Shown here piece by piece: positions 7,101-12,257 of a DNA stretch of 12,257 nt. The DNA is taken from NCBI GenBank assembly GCA_022866645.1, contig JALHUQ010000361.1, positions 1 through 12,257 on the forward strand, read 5' to 3'. The notes beneath the pieces were generated by a model. The model was given only the letters and a program-made list of their open reading frames with translations, did not search any database and was not told the origin of the DNA. Origin of the DNA: Woeseiaceae bacterium (GTDB taxonomy: Bacteria; Pseudomonadota; Gammaproteobacteria; Steroidobacterales; Woeseiaceae). Positions within the stretch are counted from its first letter, which is position 1; every line of letters starts with the position of its first letter. The translations under genes and the position numbers were made by a program.

Positions 7101-8331
7101 CGGTGAGGAAAACGCCCTTGCTGACGGACGATTTGCGGAGTCTCCTGCCAAGTGGACCGGCAACGGCGCGCGCGTCGCCCAACCGACGTTTATGGACTGG
7201 TTCGAGACGGCAAAAGTCAATCACGGTGTACGTCCCGATGGTAGCTATGCCTTCGATTCGCTGCCTGAAGCCGCACGCGACTGGTCGGATGCTCAACATG
7301 CCGCTTTCTGGGCAGGCAAAGACGTTCCCGACAGCTGGACCAAGTATCGCGACATTGTTCTTTACTGGCTGGCGAAAGGCGTCGATGGTTTCCGTTATGA
7401 TATGGCCGAGATGGTGCCGGTCGAATTCTGGAGCTACCTGAATTCCAAAATCAAGGAAGCGAATGCCGAGGCATTCTTGCTCGCCGAGGTTTACAACCCG
7501 CTCGAATACCGCAACTACATTCAGCTCGGGCGCATCGACTATCTCTATGACAAGGTCGGCCTGTACGACGCGCTAAAACCAGTGATGCAGGGCAAGGCCA
7601 CGACGGACACGTTGCCGGCCGTGCAAGCTCAAGTCATGGATATTGAACAGCATATGCTGCATTTTCTCGAGAACCACGACGAGGAACGCATCGCCAGTGC
7701 AAACTTCGCGGACGATGCTAATAAGGGCAAACCCGCAATGGTCGTGTCCGCGCTGATCGGTCGTTCCCCCACCATGATCTATTTCGCACAAGAGCTTGGC
7801 GAGGTCGGCGACGACAATGACGCAAACTTCAACAAGCCGCCAAAAATGCGCACAACGCAATACGACTATTGGGGTGTGCCAGCGCAGCAGCGCTGGATGA
7901 ACGGCGGAAATTTCGATGGTGGCGGCCTGTCTGCGCAGGAAAAGGAGCTACGAGATTTTTATCGGCGACTCCTTTCATTCAGCGCCAACAGTTCTGCGGT
8001 TACCGGAAACTATGCAGAGATTCACAGCTACAACCGCGCGCTCGCAACGTCGACGTATAACGACCGTGTGTTCTCTTTCGTACGTTGGAGCGACGCTGAG
8101 CAACTGATCGTCGTGAGTAATTTCAGTGTCGATAAACAATATCTTGAAGTCGGCGTACCGGAGGAAATCGTCCGTGCATGGTCGCTGGCCGACGGCCGCC
8201 ACCGTCTGCAAGAACAACTCTACGGCCGCAACGAAAGCGAACTGCTGGTCCAAAATGGTCGAGGGCGGTTGAGTGTTACGCTCGCGCCGCTCGAGTCAGT
8301 CGTCTATCGTCTGGGGGAGTTGTCGCAATGA
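4105..8331 (+). CDS. GH31-GH13 fusion, two-domain alpha-glucan hydrolase
   Basis: This 1408-residue exported protein starts at TTG, with a signal peptide of about 19 residues. Residues about 20-245 form the GH31 N-terminal sandwich. The barrel runs from W249AFGNY to about 585 with ILD286IYW, the nucleophile D399 in WGDLGEPE, the acid/base D473 in PWSGD, and RPH533AQEH. C-terminal beta-domains (DUF5110-like, YEDDGRS) end near VRFDWDHQ at about residue 800. After a link of roughly ten residues, KPVVYQVMTRLFGN (from 814) opens a full GH13 enzyme with D940-IVPN-H945, GFRYD1099 (nucleophile), LLAE1128V (acid/base) and N-H1191-D1192, plus a C-terminal beta-domain. Both catalytic sets are intact. 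An exo-acting alpha-glucosidase or glucosyltransferase is thus tied to an alpha-amylase-type enzyme in the periplasm. Its stop overlaps the next start (ATGA). The GH13 part looks like a normally separate secreted amylase that lost its own signal peptide; I do not know how common this fusion is. Confidence 0.92.
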   Translation: MKRIILIVAALFAATSASADFGQYQSHTVDGLSLVVTSDIGELSITAVDDAAFEVHYRESGIKQLPSFAIGERRTDIVTTLSESTNAITFMVDGITAVVEKSPLRVAFFEDGQPLVSEEHGYFAYDTVRGFRFQLDAGEKILGGGQRVMGMDRRGQRMPLYNKASYGYETDASQMYFSVPAIMSSDKYMIVFDNSASGWLDIGKTESDVLKFEAVGGRTAYIVIAGRNYPALIRNYTDVTGRQPLPPRWAFGNYASRFGYHTEKETRDVVKRFKRADVPLDAIILDIYWFGPDIQGHMGNLDWDRKAWPTPEAMISDFAEQGVKTIAITEPFILSTSNKWQSAVDSGALATTPTGEPRRFDFYFGNTGLIDVFNETAQQWFWKPYAMLFDQGTAGTWGDLGEPEVHPGDALHWLSDAGVQATGDEIHNAYGHVWAKMVYENQIREYPDMRPLILMRSGFAGSQRYGMVPWSGDVSRSWGGLKPQIELSLQMSMFGLAYSHSDLGGFAGGETFDKELYIRWLQYGVFQPVYRPHAQEHIPAEPVFHDRETLDIVRDYIKLRYRLLPYVYTLAYENSTTGMPLMRPLFFENESNSALIDEKNAYLWGDAFLVAPVMDPDVKAVDVDLPAGAWFDFWNDTRYDGAQVASVPVSLKTIPVLVRAGSFVPMTPEIQTTRDYSSENLALHYYADASVAAASGQMYEDDGRSRTSLEDGAFELLQFSARQEGDSLTIDLGRSGGDYNGRPAKRSITLVVHNWNDDVRTLQLAGTAVALGKKMPKTGNAAVADRSNSTLTVRFDWDHQAMSLKVNEEKRLGKPVVYQVMTRLFGNKQTNNKPWGTIEENGVGKFSDFDDKALSGIRELGVTHIWYTGVPHHALVRDYTKYGISNDDPDVVKGRAGSAYAVKDYYNVDPDLADNPANRLQEFEALVARTHAHGMKVVIDIVPNHVARRYESISRPEGVDDFGENDDTSVEWARDNNFYYVVGEDFHLPEFPDDYRPLGGEENALADGRFAESPAKWTGNGARVAQPTFMDWFETAKVNHGVRPDGSYAFDSLPEAARDWSDAQHAAFWAGKDVPDSWTKYRDIVLYWLAKGVDGFRYDMAEMVPVEFWSYLNSKIKEANAEAFLLAEVYNPLEYRNYIQLGRIDYLYDKVGLYDALKPVMQGKATTDTLPAVQAQVMDIEQHMLHFLENHDEERIASANFADDANKGKPAMVVSALIGRSPTMIYFAQELGEVGDDNDANFNKPPKMRTTQYDYWGVPAQQRWMNGGNFDGGGLSAQEKELRDFYRRLLSFSANSSAVTGNYAEIHSYNRALATSTYNDRVFSFVRWSDAEQLIVVSNFSVDKQYLEVGVPEEIVRAWSLADGRHRLQEQLYGRNESELLVQNGRGRLSVTLAPLESVVYRLGELSQ
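8313..8318 (+). promoter_or_regulatory. Strong Shine-Dalgarno for the CBM-esterase lipoprotein
   Basis: GGGGGA (followed by G at 8319) lies inside the last codons of the fusion gene, about 8 nt before the ATG at 8328. It fixes that ATG as the start, rather than the longer in-frame extension back to 8178, and explains how the overlapping gene is translated. Confidence 0.7.
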
Positions 8332-9548
8332 TTACTGCAGTTCTGCGTGGTGTTGGTGTTTTTTCCGTTGCGCTGATACTTTTCGCGTGTGGTAAGGATG
8401 CCGAAATGCCGAAGAGTCACAGCGTCGAAATCGTCGTGCAAGTACCTGTCGGCGCACCCACCGTCTACCTGACCGGAAACCTGGACACATTGGGTCCCTG
8501 GGCTCCCGACGCACAGGCAATGACCGGAGACGGTAATGAACGTCGCGCAACCATCAACGTTCCGGACGGGCATGCTTTGGAATACAAGATCACTCTGGGC
8601 AGCTGGGCACGAGAAGCGGTCGATCGCTTCGGTCGGACATTGCCAAACTACACACTGCAAGTCTCTGGCGATGCGACCGTCACTCACGAGATCGTCGCGT
8701 TCAAGCTGGACCCGGAGGTGTATATGGCCGACTGGCAAAACTCTGGTGTGCTCGGAACGCTCGTCTATTGGCACGATGTTGCGTCGGAGTTTTTGTCAGA
8801 AACGCGGAACGTCGAAATCTGGCTGCCGCCCGGATACGAAGACGACCCGGAGCGCCGCTATCGCGTCATTTACATGCATGACGGTCAGAATTTGTTCGAT
8901 CCAAGAATTGCCAATACCGGCGTCGACTGGGGCGTCGATGAAGCGATGATGCGCGGCGTCGAGGCGGGACTCTTTGAACCAGCGATAGTGGTGGGTGCGT
9001 GGAGTTCGTCGCAGCGCGGACCCGAGTATTCGCCCTGGCATGATGGCCCGCAGTACGCCCGCTTTCTGATCGAAGAATTGATGCCCCGCGTCAATGCCGA
9101 ATACCGCACGCTGACGGCTGCGAAGGATACATTCGTCATGGGCTCGTCGATGGGCGGACTGCTGTCCTATTATCTGGTCAAGACGCACGCGGACGTATTC
9201 AGCGCCTGCGGTTGCGTCTCGACGCACTTCCCGATTTCCGATGCTGTGGCCGCGTCCTTTATGGGTACGAATGCGGATGACGCAGATACCACGCCCTACA
9301 TACTTCGGGACATAGCCAATGGTGCTAGCGTGCCGAACGGCGTGCGCTTTTTCTTTGACTACGGTACCGAGACGCTTGATGCGAGCTACGGACCAACGCA
9401 TCTCGCGGTACGCGATTGGCTGTTAGCTCAGGGTATGGTTGAGAACGAAGACTTCCGGATTCAGGAATACCCAGGGGCAGCACATAACGAAGCCGCGTGG
9501 CGCGCGCGGCTGGACGATCAACTCGTCTGGTTGCTCAAGGCTGACTGA
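8328..9548 (+). CDS. Lipoprotein with starch-binding-like domain and esterase D-type hydrolase
   Basis: The protein is 406 residues from the ATG that overlaps the previous stop. A signal peptide ends in a lipobox L18-F-A-C21 followed by Gly, so it should be lipid-anchored, with no Asp at +2 to hold it in the inner membrane. Residues about 29-125 resemble a CBM20/CBM48-like beta-sandwich (VYLTGNLDTLGPW, YKITLGSWAREAVD). Residues about 140-400 are an alpha/beta hydrolase of the esterase D/Fes-like group (PF00756 type): VIYMHDGQNLFD, nucleophile S274 in GSSMGG, probable acid D351 after DYGTETL, and His386 in PGAAHN. It probably binds alpha-glucan and cleaves an ester; the ester substrate (acyl groups on the glucan, or another sugar ester) is unknown. 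Its place as last gene of the operon links it to maltodextrin use. The two-domain form is complete. Confidence 0.85.
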   Translation: MITAVLRGVGVFSVALILFACGKDAEMPKSHSVEIVVQVPVGAPTVYLTGNLDTLGPWAPDAQAMTGDGNERRATINVPDGHALEYKITLGSWAREAVDRFGRTLPNYTLQVSGDATVTHEIVAFKLDPEVYMADWQNSGVLGTLVYWHDVASEFLSETRNVEIWLPPGYEDDPERRYRVIYMHDGQNLFDPRIANTGVDWGVDEAMMRGVEAGLFEPAIVVGAWSSSQRGPEYSPWHDGPQYARFLIEELMPRVNAEYRTLTAAKDTFVMGSSMGGLLSYYLVKTHADVFSACGCVSTHFPISDAVAASFMGTNADDADTTPYILRDIANGASVPNGVRFFFDYGTETLDASYGPTHLAVRDWLLAQGMVENEDFRIQEYPGAAHNEAAWRARLDDQLVWLLKAD

Positions 9549-9833
9549 GTTCACGCCCTGTCTCAGCGCCGCGGCTGACCACCAAGGGTGTAGACGCCGG
9601 TGTAGTTGTAACCGTCGATGACGGCTGGCGACAGCGCGGTCACATCAACTTTACTTGGCTGAGAGCTCCACGATTCACCATCCGCCATTTCACCCGAGAC
9701 GGTGTCTCCGCGCTGCATGCCACGAACAACAGCTGATAGGACGGAACCGCTGTATCGGAGCAAAAAAAAGCCCCCGTGAGCATCGCTTACGGGGGCTTGA
9801 TCGGTCTGCTGACGCCCTAAGGCATCACGGCGC
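9549..9833. other. Convergent intergenic region
   Basis: This is the space between the plus operon and the TonB-dependent receptor, which converge here. It holds the terminator at 9769-9797. The rest (9549-9768) shows no clear gene and no T-tailed hairpin for the plus strand. A minus-strand frame from ATG near 9718 to 9563 (51 codons, ending LGGQPRR) has rather codon-like composition but no ribosome binding site, no recognised domain and a position just after the terminator, so I do not call it a gene. Confidence 0.6.
9769..9797 (-). terminator. Intrinsic terminator for the TonB-dependent receptor
   Basis: A 13-bp stem (AGCCCCCGTGAGC at 9769-9781 with GCTTACGGGGGCT at 9785-9797, one G-U pair) encloses a 3-nt loop. 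On the minus strand it is followed by eight T residues (9769-9762), a classic Rho-independent terminator 36 nt after the receptor stop. On the plus strand the stem is not followed by a T run, so it would end plus-operon transcription only weakly. Confidence 0.9.
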
Positions 9834-12257
9834 TCAGAAGCGGTAGTTGAGCCCCAGCATATACTGCGTGCCGTACTCTTGGTAGTCGAGAACTCGCGTC
9901 GTTTCTTGCGAGTAGGCGATGTACGGCTCGTTCGTCAGGTTGTTGATCTGGAACAGCAACTGCAGACCATTCAGGCGCTCGCCACTGAAGCTGTAGCTGA
10001 ACTGCGCATCGGTGATCTGGTCCGAATCGACAAAGCGGAAGCCGCGATCGTTGGCGAAGTTGGTGACCTCGCCGAGATACTCAGACCGGTAGCGCGTATT
10101 GATCCGGGCTGCAAAGCTGGAATTCTCATAGTACAGCGTCAGGTTCCAGACGTCTTGCGACAGGCCAGGCAGCGGAATGCTGTCGATCGATACGGAGCTG
10201 ACGGATCCCTGGATCGAAATATCGCTGTCCGTGTACGAGTAGCTGAATTGCGCGCCGAAGCCGTCGAGGTTCTCGGAGAACATGTTGAACGGCACCGATG
10301 CCGAAAACTCCACGCCCTGCACGTAACCGCCGCTGCCGTTGACAGGACGGGTGAAGTCACCCTCGGTCTGCGGTGTTACGCCAGGTGGGAAGAACGACAG
10401 GGGCGTGTTTTCCAGCAGCGTCGTGAAGTCATAACGTACGGTCTGGTCGTAGATGTAGGTGTCCAGATCTTTGTAGAAGCCTGCTACGGACACGTAGCCT
10501 TCGCCGTCACCGTAGTAACGCTCGTATGCGATGTCGAAAGCCCAGGCCTCCCACGGATCGAGCAACGGGTTACCGCCGCTACCACCAGGTATACCGGTAA
10601 TGAAGTCGTAGCCGCTTTCTTCCGTCGCCTTCAACTGGTCCATACGCGCGCGGGCGATTTCCTTGGCAAGGCCGAGGCGGACCGCCTGCGTATCGCCCAT
10701 GGCGAAGACCAGGTTGATCTGCGGCAACACGTGCTCATAGGATTTGCCGTCGGAAACCCGTGCTACGACCTGGTCCGGCGTAAAGGCTCGCGTGACGAAG
10801 AAGGAACTCGAGCTCTGATCGGTGCCCACTATCTGGACACCAATATTACCCAATAAGGTCACATCGCCAGACAAAGGATGATACAGATTGCCTCGGAACC
10901 CCAGGGTCCAGACGTCTTCCTGCACATCCCAGTATTTCCCAGCGAGATACGGCAGCGTGGTTGGGTCACCGTAAACGATCGGGTCGAAGTACTCGTTCAG
11001 AACGCCAGCAACATCCCAGGCGAGGGCCTGACCGGCGCCCGCATAATTGAGATTCATCGGGCCGACCAGGAATCGGTCATCAATGCGGCTGTAGCCACCG
11101 TTGGAGGTGTTAAGGCCGCTTTCCGGTGAGATCTTATCCTTGGTACGTTCTGTGTAGTTGAACATGACGGCCATTTCGTCAAACCAGCCAAACTCAGCTT
11201 TCCGTACGAGATCGACACGGAAGGAGCTCATCTCGTCCTCGACCTCCGGGGCCTTCGTGTAACCGGCGCCGTAGATTGTCGGACCTACCTGCACCTCGTC
11301 CGCATCGGTGTAGTCCCGTGTGAAGGACAAGGCAGGCATGCCAGAGGTGCCGTTAAGCCGGAAGGTGCCTGTGTCGTACTGGTTTGCCGGCGTGGTTGGA
11401 TCGCTGTTCGTGACATACTGCGCTTGCGTTTCCCACTGATCCTGCTCGCGCGTCGCCTTCGAGTAGCTCAGGTCAGCGATCAGACTCCATTCGTCGTTGA
11501 GCCAGAATTCGTTGTTGAAGCCCAGACTGAGGACTTCGTCATCGGTCAGGAACAGGAAGTTACGAGCCAGAGGTACCACCTGAAGTAGCGTACCGGCAAC
11601 GGCTACACCGTTTTCGACGGTGACGTTCGAGTAGCCGAATTGGGTCCCAGGAGGGAACGGACCGTCGCAGCAAGGCGCCGGATAGCCACCCAGGTTTACT
11701 TCGAGGCTGCGCGCGTTGTTGGTCTGGTCCATCGTCGAGTAGTACAGATCGATGATGCCGCTGTATCTATCGTTTGGCTCGAACTGTAGCGCGGCCATTA
11801 AGCCGTCGCGCTGCGTTGAACCCAGGTCGGCACGCACCTTCATGCCGTTTGTCACCAGAGTTCCGGCAGGCACACCAGGGTTCTGGTTTGGGTCGCCCAG
11901 GTTCACTGCGCCCCACGGTTCGTAGGTGCCGAAGCCTTGCGTAGCGAGAGGCGCGTCGAGACGGGCGTAGCCGATCGCCAGACCGACCGTACCGTCGTTG
12001 AACTGATCGATGTAGGAGAAGCTGATGCGCGAGCCCATTTCGTCTGAGCCGGCGCCCAGGCCGTCGTTACCGTTAATCTCGCCGCGCATATTCAGTGCAA
12101 AGGCTCTATTGCCGTAATCGAGTGGGCGCACCGTGCGCAAATCAATTGTGCCCGCCAGGCCCTGACCAACAAGCCTGGAATCCGGCGTCTTGTACACGAG
12201 CACCGAGTTCAGCAGCTCCGACGGATACTGGTCGAATTCGACGCTGCGGTTGTCGCC
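9834..12257 (-). CDS. TonB-dependent outer-membrane receptor, partial (N-terminus off window)
   Basis: The frame is open from the right edge to the TGA at 9836-9834 and gives 807 residues. The first visible residues (SVEFDQYPSELLNSVLVYK, then LVGQGLAGTIDLRT and RPLDY) are the end of the plug domain in receptors of the TonB_Xanth_Caul type (TIGR01782 group). The remainder alternates beta-strands and loops and ends with the outer-membrane signature Y-M-L-G-L-N-Y-R-F. Signal peptide, TonB box and part of the plug, perhaps 100-200 residues, are missing beyond the window. Such receptors next to GH13/GH31 enzymes import maltodextrins (as MalA does in Caulobacter); the substrate here is inferred from the neighbours. 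It is transcribed toward the plus operon and has its own terminator, so it is a separate unit. Adjacent cysteines at 11667-11672 lie in a predicted long loop (GGYPAPCCDGP). Confidence 0.92.
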   Translation of the reverse strand, partial: GDNRSVEFDQYPSELLNSVLVYKTPDSRLVGQGLAGTIDLRTVRPLDYGNRAFALNMRGEINGNDGLGAGSDEMGSRISFSYIDQFNDGTVGLAIGYARLDAPLATQGFGTYEPWGAVNLGDPNQNPGVPAGTLVTNGMKVRADLGSTQRDGLMAALQFEPNDRYSGIIDLYYSTMDQTNNARSLEVNLGGYPAPCCDGPFPPGTQFGYSNVTVENGVAVAGTLLQVVPLARNFLFLTDDEVLSLGFNNEFWLNDEWSLIADLSYSKATREQDQWETQAQYVTNSDPTTPANQYDTGTFRLNGTSGMPALSFTRDYTDADEVQVGPTIYGAGYTKAPEVEDEMSSFRVDLVRKAEFGWFDEMAVMFNYTERTKDKISPESGLNTSNGGYSRIDDRFLVGPMNLNYAGAGQALAWDVAGVLNEYFDPIVYGDPTTLPYLAGKYWDVQEDVWTLGFRGNLYHPLSGDVTLLGNIGVQIVGTDQSSSSFFVTRAFTPDQVVARVSDGKSYEHVLPQINLVFAMGDTQAVRLGLAKEIARARMDQLKATEESGYDFITGIPGGSGGNPLLDPWEAWAFDIAYERYYGDGEGYVSVAGFYKDLDTYIYDQTVRYDFTTLLENTPLSFFPPGVTPQTEGDFTRPVNGSGGYVQGVEFSASVPFNMFSENLDGFGAQFSYSYTDSDISIQGSVSSVSIDSIPLPGLSQDVWNLTLYYENSSFAARINTRYRSEYLGEVTNFANDRGFRFVDSDQITDAQFSYSFSGERLNGLQLLFQINNLTNEPYIAYSQETTRVLDYQEYGTQYMLGLNYRF

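Noticed and set aside
8178..8327. N-terminal extension of the CBM-esterase gene into the fusion gene
   Set aside because: It is a shadow frame of the GH13 coding region, rich in Arg/Pro/Ser; the ATG at 8328 has a strong Shine-Dalgarno and starts a lipoprotein signal.
9879..10856. 325-codon plus-strand frame over the TonB-dependent receptor
   Set aside because: It is antisense to a clear receptor gene, has the Arg/Val-rich mirror composition, and no recognisable domain or start site.

Overview
The window is an accessory-looking alpha-glucan (maltodextrin/starch) utilisation locus from a Gram-negative bacterium. Three features point to a gammaproteobacterium of the Xanthomonadales/Alteromonadales/Woeseia type or, less likely, a Caulobacter-like alphaproteobacterium. 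These are the large TonB-dependent receptor, a 12-helix MFS sugar transporter with the GRRRP signature, and periplasmic GH13/GH31/GH97-type enzymes without SusC/SusD pairs. I cannot name a species from the sequence.

Layout. Minus strand, positions 1-2025: the start of a predicted lipoprotein (cut by the window edge), an MFS transporter, and a short GH97-derived reading frame, all joined by ATGA stop/start overlaps, so they form one operon read right to left. Positions 2026-2229: a divergent control region with a LacI-family-like operator and a palindrome that overlaps a minus-strand extended -10. Plus strand, 2230-9548: a periplasmic cyclomaltodextrinase/neopullulanase-like GH13, then a 1408-residue GH31-GH13 fusion with a TTG start, then a lipoprotein that joins a starch-binding-like domain to an esterase. 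Gaps are 12 nt and -4 nt, so this is one operon. Positions 9549-9833: convergent intergenic DNA with a strong intrinsic terminator for the minus strand. Positions 9834-12257: the minus-strand TonB-dependent receptor, whose N-terminus lies beyond the right edge.

How it could work (inference from families): the receptor imports maltodextrins through the outer membrane. The GH13 and the GH31-GH13 fusion cut them in the periplasm to small sugars. The surface or periplasmic lipoprotein binds alpha-glucan and may remove ester groups. The MFS protein moves maltose or glucose into the cytoplasm. A LacI-family repressor outside the window probably controls the divergent promoters.

The most unusual points are: (1) a GH97 alpha-glucosidase gene that has lost its whole catalytic barrel by an apparently in-frame internal deletion, while keeping the N-terminal sandwich, the extreme C-terminus and the stop/start overlap with the transporter; (2) the fusion of a complete GH31 enzyme to a complete GH13 enzyme with all catalytic residues present; (3) a CBM-esterase lipoprotein in the same operon. 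I see no phage, CRISPR, insertion sequence or RNA gene, and no clearly new class of system.
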